Source: Rhodospirillaceae bacterium (GTDB lineage Bacteria > Pseudomonadota > Alphaproteobacteria > Rhodospirillales > Rhodospirillaceae). From it: 64,000 bases of DNA. Where the stretch lies: NCBI GenBank assembly GCA_009693785.1, contig SHWP01000008.1, positions 1-64,000 on the forward strand, given 5' to 3'. The number at the start of each line of letters is the position of its first letter. Position 1 is the stretch's first letter. The notes beneath the pieces are model-generated. The model was not told where the DNA came from. It did no database searches and was given only the letters and a program-made list of their open reading frames with translations. Below, one piece after another: positions 56,310 through 64,000 of the stretch. Position numbers and translations under genes: made by a program.

Positions 56310-56346
56310 CGGGGCCGCCCCTCAAAAGGCGGCCCCGTTGCTTTCT
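56310..56346 (+). terminator. Intrinsic terminator after the second receptor gene
   Basis: CGGGGCCGCC (56310-56319) and GGCGGCCCCG (56328-56337) form a perfect 10-bp stem with loop CCTCAAAA, followed by TTGCTTTCT. The T-run is interrupted, so some read-through into the following CpcT-like gene, which starts 22 bases later, is possible. Confidence 0.75.
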
Positions 56347-56368
56347 GGCTCAGCACAACGAGGTGGCC

Positions 56369-57055
56369 ATGGTCTCTCGATTGATCGCCAGCGTTGCACT
56401 TACACTCTCAACGTTCGCCACGCCTGCCTTGGCTGAAACCGAAGCCGACGTTGCTCAATTCATGGCCCTTGTGGCCGGTGAGTACAGCAACTTGCCCAAC
56501 GTCGAGGCGGCCAAGGCCAAGGCAAACCCGGGCGAGCAGTTGGCTGAACCCTTGCGTGACGTTCATCACATGTACGCAATACCGGTCGACATGCCCAAGG
56601 TGGGCGCCCACGTGGCCTATATCGAATGGCGCCATGATAGCCCCGAGGGCGCGATCTCGGGCCAGCGTGTGTGGGCCTATGATGCCAAACCCGATGGGAT
56701 ATTGATGCGATTCCATACGCTCAAGCCCAAGGCCAAGGCTGTGCTGTCTGGGCTAACTAAACCCGATGCCAAAACCCGCGATCTTGGGCCGGATGATCTG
56801 AATGCCTACCCCGCCGCCTGCTTCATGCTGCTCAAACGCGAAGGTGCGGGATATGCGGGCACAAATTTACCGCTTGGCGGATGCGAATTCCCCCGCACGA
56901 CGGTGGCTAGCGGAACCATGAAGGTTGACGCCCACTTGCGGTTCTTTCCAGGGTTCCATGGTGAAAAAACAGAAATCCTAAGGTTGCAGGCCGGTGAAAA
57001 TGCGGCTGGCCGAACCCCCGAAATCGAAGACTGGGTTTATCAACGAATCCGCTGA
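56369..57055 (+). CDS. Periplasmic CpcT/CpeT (phycobilin lyase)-like protein
   Basis: A 228-residue protein with a signal peptide (RLIASVALTLSTFATPALAE), so it is periplasmic. The core follows the CpcT/CpeT family: FMALVAGEYSNLPNVEA at the start, VAYIEWRHDSPEGAISGQRVWAYD (Y-x-E...-x-Q-R-V/Y), then AACFMLLKREGAGYAGTNLPLGGCEFP (C...L...F/Y-x-G...C). Its size is that of the cyanobacterial enzymes. These lyases act in the cytoplasm on phycobiliproteins, so a secreted form must do something else, perhaps bind a tetrapyrrole or other ligand (inference). CGAGG five bases before ATG 56369 supports this start over GTG 56363. It follows two receptor genes in the same direction. Confidence 0.62.
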   Translation: MVSRLIASVALTLSTFATPALAETEADVAQFMALVAGEYSNLPNVEAAKAKANPGEQLAEPLRDVHHMYAIPVDMPKVGAHVAYIEWRHDSPEGAISGQRVWAYDAKPDGILMRFHTLKPKAKAVLSGLTKPDAKTRDLGPDDLNAYPAACFMLLKREGAGYAGTNLPLGGCEFPRTTVASGTMKVDAHLRFFPGFHGEKTEILRLQAGENAAGRTPEIEDWVYQRIR

Positions 57056-57092
57056 GGGTGGGGTTTTATTTTCGGGCTCGCCCGCACGCCTC

Positions 57093-57206
57093 ATTCCGAT
57101 TAGAGCGAGCAATGTATAATCGGAATCGAGTTGCTCGCTCTATGTATTTGTTGGAGCATCGTTTTTGCCGAAAACCGGAAGGCCACTTTTCGGCACGATG
57201 CTCTAG
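57093..57206. repeat. Composite interspersed repeat with interleaved inverted arms
   Basis: Two parts. In the first, ATTCCGAT (57093-57100) complements ATCGGAAT (57119-57126), and TAGAGCGAGCAA (57101-57112) complements TTGCTCGCTCTA (57131-57142), in the order 1-2-1'-2'. The second is a palindrome with outer arms GAGCATCGT (57154-57162) and ACGATGCTC (57195-57203) and inner arms GCCGAAAA (57167-57174) and TTTTCGGC (57187-57194). This second part resembles the GAGCAT...CCGAAAAGTGG...CCGGTTTTCGG...ATGCTC repeat family found throughout Rhizobiales-type alphaproteobacteria. It separates the CpcT-like gene from metC. Confidence 0.75.
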
Positions 57207-57229
57207 CTTTGCGCGCCAAAGGGATGCTC

Positions 57230-58417
57230 ATGAAAAAAGACACCAAAGTTATTCACGCGGGCCAGAATAAAAAGCGCAATTCTGGCATCGTAAATACGCC
57301 TGTTTACCATGCCTCCACCGTGGTGTTTTCCAACACCGCTGAGATGCTGGACGCGCAAGACCGTTCAATCAAAAAGCGCGAGAAGCACCTGTTCTATGGA
57401 CGGCGCGGCACGCCGACCCACTGGACCCTGCAAGAAGCCATCAGCGAGCTTGAAGGTGCTTCCGACACGTTTCTCACGCCCTCGGGCCTCAGCGCCTGCA
57501 CGCTGGCCATCATGGGCTGCGTCAAGGCCGGCGATCATTTGCTGGTCACCGATTCTGTGTATGAACCCACGCGCGGGTTTTGCGATTCATTTCTCAATGG
57601 CTTCGGAGTGGAGACCACTTATTTCGATCCGCTGATCGGGGCGGGAATCGCCTCGGTCATGAAAAGCAACACCAAGGCGGTGTTTTGCGAATCGCCCGGC
57701 TCGCACACTTTCGAAGTTCAAGATTTGCCCGCGATTGCTCAGGCGGCCCATGCCAAGGGTGCCCTGGTGCTGGTCGACAACACCTGGGCCAGCCCGCTGT
57801 ATTGCCAACCGCTCAAACTTGGGTGTGACATTTCCATTCAGGCCGCGACTAAATATGTCGTGGGCCATTCCGATGCCATGGTGGGCACCATCGCCGTCAA
57901 CGACGCGGGCTTGCCGGGTGTCGCCAAGGCGATTTCCGCCGTGGGCATTACTTTAGCCGCCGATGAAGCCTATTTGGCCACACGCGGTTTACGCACCCTA
58001 TCCGTGCGCTTGAAACAGCATCACGAAAACGCGATGAAAGTTGCGCTGTGGCTGCAATCCCGCCCCGAAGTCAAACGCGTGTTGTTTCCAGCCCTTCCCA
58101 ACGATCCCGGCTATGCTTTGTGGAAGCGCGACTTTTCCGGCGCGACCGGCCTGTTGGGGGTGGTGTTCAAGCGCACCTCGGCCGAGGCCGTGACTGCCAT
58201 GATTGATGGCATGGAGCTATTCCCCCTGGGCTTCTCGTGGGGCGGCTTCGAAAGCCTGATTGCCCCTTCCAACCCCAGCCGCTCCGTGGCCCGCACTGCC
58301 CGGCCCTGGACCGAACCTGCGCCTGGGGTGCGCATTCACGTCGGTCTTGAAGACCCCGATGACCTGATTGTCGACCTGGAAAAGGGCCTGGCCAGGTTCA
58401 ATAAGGCGCTGGTGTAG
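57230..58417 (+). CDS. metC: Cystathionine beta-lyase (PLP-dependent)
   Basis: A 395-residue Cys/Met metabolism PLP enzyme that splits cystathionine to homocysteine, pyruvate and ammonia. YGRRGTPTHWTLQEAISELEGA, LTPSGLSACTLAIM, VLVDNTWASPLYCQPLKLGCDISIQAATKYVVGHSDAMVG (pieces) with the catalytic lysine in ATKY, and SWGGFESLI define the MetC branch rather than MetB or methionine gamma-lyase. ATG 57230 follows AAAGGG with good spacing and lies just after a palindromic repeat; the longer frame upstream runs through the repeat and is rejected. Confidence 0.92.
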   Translation: MKKDTKVIHAGQNKKRNSGIVNTPVYHASTVVFSNTAEMLDAQDRSIKKREKHLFYGRRGTPTHWTLQEAISELEGASDTFLTPSGLSACTLAIMGCVKAGDHLLVTDSVYEPTRGFCDSFLNGFGVETTYFDPLIGAGIASVMKSNTKAVFCESPGSHTFEVQDLPAIAQAAHAKGALVLVDNTWASPLYCQPLKLGCDISIQAATKYVVGHSDAMVGTIAVNDAGLPGVAKAISAVGITLAADEAYLATRGLRTLSVRLKQHHENAMKVALWLQSRPEVKRVLFPALPNDPGYALWKRDFSGATGLLGVVFKRTSAEAVTAMIDGMELFPLGFSWGGFESLIAPSNPSRSVARTARPWTEPAPGVRIHVGLEDPDDLIVDLEKGLARFNKALV

Positions 58418-58557
58418 CCCCCTATTCACGGCGTGGCCCAAGCCCCAGTTTTTCGTGCTTTTGCAAGGCGTTCTCCGTAATATGCCGGTGGGGAATAGGG
58501 GGTTCGCGCAAGCGTCGGGGTGACGCCGCGAGAGCCCTTGCGGAAAGGAATGTTACG

Positions 58558-60444
58558 ATGAATCTTCAGTCCGGCCCGAACCGGGGCGATCAGCCTGCGG
58601 AGGGGCAGCAGTCAAAGACTGAGCGTCAATCTGTTGTCGTGCGCTTTGCAGGCGACTCTGGCGACGGAGTTCAACTTCTTGGTTCTCAGTTTTCACAAGA
58701 AACCGCGCTCGCAGGAAACTCGCTGGCGACGTTCCCAGACTTTCCCGCCGAAATTCGCGCCCCCACCGGCACCACCTATGGCGTCTCGGCCTTTCAAATT
58801 AATTTCGGCTCGCGTGAAATAAAGACGGCAGGCGATCAGCCCGATGTGTTGGTGGTGTTCAACCCTGCCGCGTTGAAGGTCAATCACAAACAATTGCGCC
58901 GTGGCGGAATCGTCATTCTCGATTCCGGCACCTTCAAGGAAAAAGAAATCAAGCGCGCCGAGTGGGATTCCGACCCGCGCAGCAATGGCGTGCTGGCTGA
59001 CTACCGTGTCATCGAGATTGATATCTCCAAGCAAGCGCTTGAATGCGCCAAGCCCTTTGGCGTGTCGCAAAAAGAAGCGCTGCGCACCAAGAACATCTGG
59101 ATGCTGGGTCTGGTGTCGTGGATGTACGACCATGAAATTCAACCAATCGCCGATAGTCTAATTAAAAAATTCGGCGCTGAGGATCCCATTGGCAAGGCCA
59201 ACGTGGCGGCGTTAAGGGCTGGTCATGCTTACGGCGAAATCCACGAAATCTCGGGCGAGCTGCCGCACGTTCATTTTCCGGCGGTGAAGTTTGCCCCCGG
59301 CACCTATCGGCTCATCTCTGGCGCCGAGGCCTTGGCATGGGGCTTAGCCGCAGGCTCGCACCTGGCGGGCCTTGAGGCGGTGTTGGCGTCTTATCCCATC
59401 ACGCCCTCCTCGCCGATCTTGCACATTCTCGCGCGCATGAAGCAGTTTGGGATCACCACATTCCAAGCCGAAGATGAAATCGCGGCCTGTTGCGCGGCCC
59501 TGGGCGCATCGTTCGGCGGCAAGCTTGGCATCACTGCATCGTCTGGCCCAGGCATCGCGCTCAAAACCGAAGCCATCGGCCTTGGTATTTCCACTGAATT
59601 ACCGCTTGTCATCGTCAATACGCAGCGCGCTGGGCCTTCTACCGGGATGCCCACCAAGACCGAGCAATCGGATTTGTACTTAGCCGTGTGGGGCCGAAAT
59701 GCCGACGCGCCGATTCCGGTGATCGCTTCGCGCTCGCCGGGCGATTGCTTCGATGTCGCCATCGAGGCGGTGCGGCTTGCGACCAAATATATGACGCCAG
59801 TGATGATTTTGTCGGATGGTTATATCGCCAATGCGGCCGAGCCTTGGCGTATTCCCTCCATGGCCGATTACAAGCCCTTCAAGGTGAACTTCCGCACCGA
59901 CCCCAACGGCTACAACGTGTACATGCGCGACCCCAAGACATTGGCGCGGCCGTGGGTGAAACCCGGCACGCCCGGCATGATGCATCGTATCGGCGGCATC
60001 GAAAAAGATTCGCTCACCGGCAACATTTCCTACGCCGACGCCAATCACCAACACATGACCGACACACGCGCAGCCAAGATCAACAACATCGCCGACGATA
60101 TCCCCGAACAGGGCGTCGAGTTGGGCAACACCAAGGGCAAGCTCGCGGTCGTGGGCTGGGGCTCGACCTACGGGCCCATCAACCGCGCGGTCACCAATAT
60201 GCGCGAACAGGGCTTTGATGCGGCGCATATTCACATCCGGCATATTTGGCCCTTGCCGCGCAACTTGGACGCGCTGCTGAAAAGTTACGACAAGGTCTTG
60301 GTGGCCGAAATGAATAACGGCCAAATGCTCACCCTGCTGAAAAGCCAGTACCTCGTCGATGCCAAGGGCTTGCTCAAGGTCTCGGGCCAGCCGCTGAAGA
60401 TCGAAGAAGTTCAAGATGCCATTCGCGCGCAGCTCGGCGCGTAA
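58558..60444 (+). CDS. korA: 2-oxoglutarate:ferredoxin oxidoreductase, fused gamma-alpha subunit
   Basis: A 628-residue subunit of a 2-oxoacid:ferredoxin oxidoreductase, which oxidises 2-oxoglutarate to succinyl-CoA with ferredoxin, or runs in reverse. The N-terminal 200 residues are the gamma domain (VVRFAGDSGDGVQLLGSQF; PTGTTYGVSAFQINFGS). The alpha domain follows from about residue 240: LASYPITPSSPILHILARM, FQAEDEIAACCAALGASFGGKLGITASSGPG and LVIVNTQRAGPSTGMPTKTEQSDL. The gene pair with korB is separated by 12 bases. There is no ferredoxin-like delta subunit; a free ferredoxin such as FdxA is the likely partner (inference). Confidence 0.93.
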   Translation: MNLQSGPNRGDQPAEGQQSKTERQSVVVRFAGDSGDGVQLLGSQFSQETALAGNSLATFPDFPAEIRAPTGTTYGVSAFQINFGSREIKTAGDQPDVLVVFNPAALKVNHKQLRRGGIVILDSGTFKEKEIKRAEWDSDPRSNGVLADYRVIEIDISKQALECAKPFGVSQKEALRTKNIWMLGLVSWMYDHEIQPIADSLIKKFGAEDPIGKANVAALRAGHAYGEIHEISGELPHVHFPAVKFAPGTYRLISGAEALAWGLAAGSHLAGLEAVLASYPITPSSPILHILARMKQFGITTFQAEDEIAACCAALGASFGGKLGITASSGPGIALKTEAIGLGISTELPLVIVNTQRAGPSTGMPTKTEQSDLYLAVWGRNADAPIPVIASRSPGDCFDVAIEAVRLATKYMTPVMILSDGYIANAAEPWRIPSMADYKPFKVNFRTDPNGYNVYMRDPKTLARPWVKPGTPGMMHRIGGIEKDSLTGNISYADANHQHMTDTRAAKINNIADDIPEQGVELGNTKGKLAVVGWGSTYGPINRAVTNMREQGFDAAHIHIRHIWPLPRNLDALLKSYDKVLVAEMNNGQMLTLLKSQYLVDAKGLLKVSGQPLKIEEVQDAIRAQLGA

Positions 60445-60456
60445 GGAAGAAATGCC

Positions 60457-61479
60457 ATGAACATTCAAACCCCGCCTGAAAAGCTTTCGGCCAAGGATTT
60501 CGCCTCGGACCAAGAAGTCCGCTGGTGCCCCGGCTGCGGCGATTACGCCATCTTGAAAGCCGTGCAGATTGCCTTGGCCAACATGGGTGCTAAGCCCGAG
60601 AACACGGTGTTTGTGTCGGGCATCGGCTGCTCGTCGCGCTTTCCTTATTACATGGCGACGTACGGCTTTCACACCATCCATGGCCGCGCGCCCGCGATTG
60701 CCTCGGGCCTCAAGATCGCGCGCCCGGAATTAGATGTGTGGCTGGTCACTGGCGATGGCGATGCGCTCTCCATCGGCGGCAATCACCTGTATCACATTCT
60801 GCGCCGTAACGTTGACGTGAACCTGCTGTTGTTCAACAACGAGATTTACGGCCTTACCAAAGGTCAATACTCACCCACCTCACGCATCGGGCAAAAATCG
60901 CCCTCCACGCCCACGGGCTCGATCGATAGCCCCGTCAACCCGTGTCAGTTCGCGCTGGGCTCCAATGCCCGGTTCGTGGCGCGCGGCATCGACATTCAGG
61001 TCAAGGAGTTGGGCGAATTATTTTTCCGCGCCAAGGAGCACAAGGGCGCCTCGTTCATCGAGATCATCCAGAACTGCATCGTCTACAACGATGGCGTGTT
61101 CTCGGATTTCGCCGAGAAAGCCGTGGCCGCCGAAATGCAGGTCCACGTCAAACATGGCCAGCCCATCGTTTGGGGCAAGACCAAGAACAAAGGGCTGCGC
61201 CTGAATACAAAAACGCTCTCGCTTGAAGCCGTGACTATCGGCGAGAACGGCGTGACCATCGAGGACATCCTGGTTCACGACGAAAAAAACAAAGTGCTGG
61301 CCACGCTGCTCTCGGGCTTGCGCCCACCCGAATTCCCCGAAGCGCTGGGCGTGATTTATTGTGACCCAGCACCATCGTATGAGCAGCAGGTCAAGGCCCA
61401 GAACGATGCCGCGATGGCCAAGGGCCCCGGCGATCTCGATAAGCTGTTGCGTGGCGGCAAGACCTGGACCGTGAACTAA
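60457..61479 (+). CDS. korB: 2-oxoglutarate:ferredoxin oxidoreductase, beta subunit
   Basis: The 340-residue TPP- and FeS-binding subunit. VRWCPGCGDYAILKAVQ carries the first cluster cysteines, VSGIGCSSRFPYYM another cysteine, and VTGDGDALSIGGNHLYHILRRN...LLLFNNEIYGLTKGQYSPTS the thiamine diphosphate motif (GDG...NN). Together with korA it completes the enzyme. The same-strand TakP-like gene follows 13 bases later, so all three are probably one operon. Confidence 0.94.
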   Translation: MNIQTPPEKLSAKDFASDQEVRWCPGCGDYAILKAVQIALANMGAKPENTVFVSGIGCSSRFPYYMATYGFHTIHGRAPAIASGLKIARPELDVWLVTGDGDALSIGGNHLYHILRRNVDVNLLLFNNEIYGLTKGQYSPTSRIGQKSPSTPTGSIDSPVNPCQFALGSNARFVARGIDIQVKELGELFFRAKEHKGASFIEIIQNCIVYNDGVFSDFAEKAVAAEMQVHVKHGQPIVWGKTKNKGLRLNTKTLSLEAVTIGENGVTIEDILVHDEKNKVLATLLSGLRPPEFPEALGVIYCDPAPSYEQQVKAQNDAAMAKGPGDLDKLLRGGKTWTVN

Positions 61480-61492
61480 GAGGCAGAGCAAC

Positions 61493-62596
61493 GTGAAGCG
61501 CCGCTCTTTTATCAAAGCTGCCGCTGTCGGCGGGGCTTCGGTTAGTGCCGCGCCCGCTTTATCTCAAGGCTTGATCGAATGGCGCATGGTCACGAGCTGG
61601 CCCAAGGGCTTGCCGGGCCTGGGCACGGGCGCCGAACGCTTGGCCGCCAATATCACCGCCATGAGCAATGGCCGGTTGACCATCAAAGTCTACGCGGCCG
61701 GTGAACTGGTTCCAGCTTTTGGCTGCTTTGATGCGGTTGCGAATGGCACCGCGCAGATGAGCCACGATGCGGCCTACTATCACAATGGCAAGTCCGAGGG
61801 CTGCCCGTTCTTCACGGCGTTTCCCTTTGGCTTCACGGCGGGGGAAATCGAAGGCTGGGTGAAGTACGGCAACGGTCAGAAGCTATGGGACGAATTATAC
61901 CTGCCCTTTGGCATTCGCGGATTTTTGGCAGGCAACACCGGCACGCAAATGCTGGGCTGGTTCAAAAAAGAAATCCACTCGGTCGCCGACCTCAATGGCC
62001 TGAAATTCCGCGCCCCGGGCAACCAAGGCAAGATTTTGCAAAAACTCGGGGTCACGCCGGTGACGCTGCCGGGCGGGGAGATTTTTCCGGCCCTGCAATC
62101 GGGCGCCATCGATGCCGCCGAATGGATCGGGCCCTATAACGACCTCGCGCTGGGCTTCTATCAAGTCTGCAAATATTACTATTCCCACGGCTATCACGAG
62201 CCCGGTCCTGCGTTGCAACTGATGATCAACGAGCAAGCCTGGCAATCATTGCCCAAGGATTTGCAGGCCATCATCACGACCGCGGCCGAAGCCGCCAACC
62301 GCGACATTCTGGCTGAATATAACGCACGCTCGGGCCCTGCTTTGCGCACCTTGGTTGAGAATCACGGCGTGCTAGTGCGCGGCTTGCCCGAAGACGTGCT
62401 CATCGCCTGTGGTGAAAAAGCCAACGAAGTGCTCAACGAAATTCACGCGGGCGACACCACGCCAAACAAAATCGTGAAGCGAATTGTCGAAGACTTTTTG
62501 GCCTTCCGCGCCGATGTGGTTCCCTGGACGCGGATTGGCGAGCAAGCCTATCTCAATGCCCGCCGCCTGCCGTTTGAGTTCAAACTCAAAGCTTAA
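61493..62596 (+). CDS. TRAP transporter substrate-binding protein, TakP-like (2-oxoacid binding)
   Basis: A 367-residue periplasmic DctP-family protein with a twin-arginine-type signal (KRRSFIKAAAVGGASVSAAPALS). GNTGTQMLGWFKKEIHSVADLNGLKFR and GGEIFPALQSGAIDAAEWIGPYNDLALGFYQV closely follow TakP of Rhodobacter sphaeroides, which binds 2-oxoacids through the conserved Arg and Trp of these segments. The GTG start at 61493 has GAGGCAGAG upstream. It sits behind korAB and overlaps, tail to tail, a TRAP large permease gene. Confidence 0.88.
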   Translation: MKRRSFIKAAAVGGASVSAAPALSQGLIEWRMVTSWPKGLPGLGTGAERLAANITAMSNGRLTIKVYAAGELVPAFGCFDAVANGTAQMSHDAAYYHNGKSEGCPFFTAFPFGFTAGEIEGWVKYGNGQKLWDELYLPFGIRGFLAGNTGTQMLGWFKKEIHSVADLNGLKFRAPGNQGKILQKLGVTPVTLPGGEIFPALQSGAIDAAEWIGPYNDLALGFYQVCKYYYSHGYHEPGPALQLMINEQAWQSLPKDLQAIITTAAEAANRDILAEYNARSGPALRTLVENHGVLVRGLPEDVLIACGEKANEVLNEIHAGDTTPNKIVKRIVEDFLAFRADVVPWTRIGEQAYLNARRLPFEFKLKA

Positions 62597-64000
62597 CGTG
62601 GCTCGACCAGGTTTTCGAAATTATCCATGTAGGGCTTGTTCTTACCCGCGCTAGGCGGGTTGAGCAGGTCGGAAAAGTCATCTCCGACCGGAGAGCCCGC
62701 GGGCGTTATCGGCGCGGTTGATGGGGTGGTGGCATCATACACTTGCGTTTCCTGCCGGAATAACTCACCGGGCAGCCATGTCGCAATTTGCGGGAATATC
62801 CACAGTAGTCCAAGCCCAATAACTTGAATCGTCACGTAAGGCACCGCGCCGCGATAGATGTCGATGGTTTTAACCATGGCCGCCGCCACGCCACGCAAAT
62901 AGAACAGTGCAAAACCAAATGGCGGCGTGAGAAAACTGGTTTGCAAATTCACGCCAATCATCACGCCCAGCCACAATGGGTCGGCGCCTAATTTGATCAA
63001 CACGGGCGCGGCAATGGGCACCACGATAAAAATGATCTCGAAGGTGTCGAGAAAAAATCCAAAAAAGAAAATTACCAGCATGACCACGAACACCGCGCCT
63101 GTGACACCGCCCGGCATGGATGCAAGCGAGTCGTAGACTAAATTTTCACCACCTAAGCCGCGAAAGACCAAGCTGAACACACTGGCACCCAGCAAAATCA
63201 CGAACACCATCGAGCTAATGGTGGTGGTCGAACGCATGACTTCGCGCAAGATTTTCAAATTTAGTTCGCGCTTGAAAGCAGCAAGAACCATGGCGCCAAT
63301 CGCGCCGACCGAGGCCGATTCGGTGGGCGTAGCGATGCCAGCCAAGATCGATCCGAGAACCGCCAGAATCAGAATTAGCGGCGGGGCCAGGGCGCCAAAC
63401 ACGCGGCCAAGCAACTTTGCCCGGTGTTCGACTGTCATCTGCAAGGGCGGGCAAGAGGCGGGGTCGGCGACGGACTTAATAAACATCCATAGCAGGTAAA
63501 GCACCACCAGGCCCAGGCCCGGCAACATCGCACCTGCGAACAACTGGCCCACAGAAATCGGTTCGGGTGACATGTTGCCCAGCGACAGTTGGGCTTGCTG
63601 GTTGGCGCCTTGCAAAATATCGCCAACAAAAATCAGCACGGTCGAGGGCGGAATAATTTGGCCCAAGGTGCCCGCCGCGCAAATCGTGCCCGCCGCCAGC
63701 TTGGGGTCGTAGCCCGCGCGCATCATGGCGGGCAGCGAAAGCAGGCCCATGGTCACGACGGTTGCCCCGACAATGCCGGTGGAGGCGGCCAGCAGCGCGC
63801 CCACCAATATCACCGAGTACCCAAGCCCGCCGCGCAGCGTGCCAAATAGTTCGCCCATGGTGGTTAGCAACGCCTCGGCGATCTTCGAGCGCTCCAGCAT
63901 CACGCCCATGAACACAAACAACGGCACCGCCACCAAGGTTTCATTCACCATGGTGCCGAAGTAGCGCCCCGGCAACGCCGACAGAATGGACGGCTCGAAC
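62593..64000 (-). CDS. TRAP transporter large permease (DctM type), 5' end outside the window
   Basis: At least 468 residues of a polytopic membrane protein, open to the window edge. ALPGRYFGTMVNETLVAVPLFVFMGVMLERS (pieces), GIVGATVVTMGLLSLPAMMRAGYD and QIIPPSTVLIFVGDI are hallmarks of DctM subunits. The TTG at 63975 is not the real start because the frame continues upstream (FEPSILSALPGRYF) as expected for the family, which has about 40-60 further residues. The C-terminal 55 residues are a hydrophilic tail (TTPSTAPITPAGSPVGDD). A small DctQ gene is expected beyond the window. It converges on the TakP-like gene with a four-base overlap. Confidence 0.92.
   Translation of the reverse strand, partial: FEPSILSALPGRYFGTMVNETLVAVPLFVFMGVMLERSKIAEALLTTMGELFGTLRGGLGYSVILVGALLAASTGIVGATVVTMGLLSLPAMMRAGYDPKLAAGTICAAGTLGQIIPPSTVLIFVGDILQGANQQAQLSLGNMSPEPISVGQLFAGAMLPGLGLVVLYLLWMFIKSVADPASCPPLQMTVEHRAKLLGRVFGALAPPLILILAVLGSILAGIATPTESASVGAIGAMVLAAFKRELNLKILREVMRSTTTISSMVFVILLGASVFSLVFRGLGGENLVYDSLASMPGGVTGAVFVVMLVIFFFGFFLDTFEIIFIVVPIAAPVLIKLGADPLWLGVMIGVNLQTSFLTPPFGFALFYLRGVAAAMVKTIDIYRGAVPYVTIQVIGLGLLWIFPQIATWLPGELFRQETQVYDATTPSTAPITPAGSPVGDDFSDLLNPPSAGKNKPYMDNFENLVEPR

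Overview
This window is chromosomal DNA of an alphaproteobacterium. The signs are a GC-rich, codon-biased sequence; a complete System I cytochrome c maturation cluster (ccmABCDEFGHI) lying head to head with acnA; the SUV3-like helicase / S4 protein / 7Fe ferredoxin (fdxA) / CarD block; dnaN-recF-gyrB in a row; TakP-like and DctM-like TRAP transporter genes; and interspersed palindromic repeats of the kind common in this class. I cannot name the genus. Rhodospirillales-like or Micropepsales-like lineages would fit. No tRNA, rRNA, CRISPR array, prophage or complete insertion sequence was seen.

Layout. 1-5034: end of an unidentified gene, then dnaN, recF and gyrB. 5.1-6.6 kb: two small modules with palindromic operators, a ribbon-helix-helix gene with a frameshifted two-helix membrane protein and an MNT/HEPN pair. 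6.7-11.5 kb: a Lys/Ala-rich small protein, a class A penicillin-binding protein, a Bcr/CflA exporter, a candidate structured RNA and a SleB-type cell wall hydrolase. 11.5-20.5 kb (minus): one long operon running ccmA to ccmI, then SCO1, YcgN and a YgjP-type metalloprotease. 20.9-31.8 kb: acnA, a sulfotransferase-like protein, a serine hydrolase, a MazEF-type module, a tandem alpha/beta-hydrolase protein with no nucleophile, an EamA exporter, a DUF1223 protein and htpG. 31.9-34.2 kb: an ECF sigma factor with a small membrane protein and a metal-sensor-like protein, divergent from two secreted proteins. 34.4-41.1 kb: hpf, the helicase, S4 protein, DUF938 protein, fdxA, carD and a nuclease-like protein. 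41.2-46.3 kb: a DUF3598-like protein, an EpmC-like protein, a CpcT/CpeT-like protein, an adenylate cyclase split by a frameshift, a cyclic-nucleotide-binding protein and the tail of a lost RND pump. 46.3-57.1 kb: three tandem family-5 solute-binding proteins divergent from two paralogous TonB-dependent receptors, followed by a second CpcT/CpeT-like protein. 57.2-64.0 kb: metC, korAB, a TakP-like binding protein and a partial TRAP permease.

How genes work together. The ccm operon, SCO1 and the ferredoxin and 2-oxoacid:ferredoxin oxidoreductase genes point to a respiring organism with c-type cytochromes and an active TCA cycle (acnA, korAB). The TakP-like protein next to korAB suggests that 2-oxoacid uptake is coupled to use. 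The cyclase and cyclic-nucleotide-binding protein form a possible cAMP unit whose cyclase is currently broken.

The best candidates for something undescribed are the 46-57 kb uptake locus, where outer-membrane receptors, three periplasmic binding proteins and a periplasmic bilin-lyase-like protein occur together, and the multi-hairpin RNA upstream of the cell wall hydrolase. Several proteins also look catalytically altered: both hydrolase domains at 26-28 kb, the nuclease at 40 kb and the sulfotransferase-like protein at 24 kb. All functions are inferred from sequence reading alone; no database search was run.
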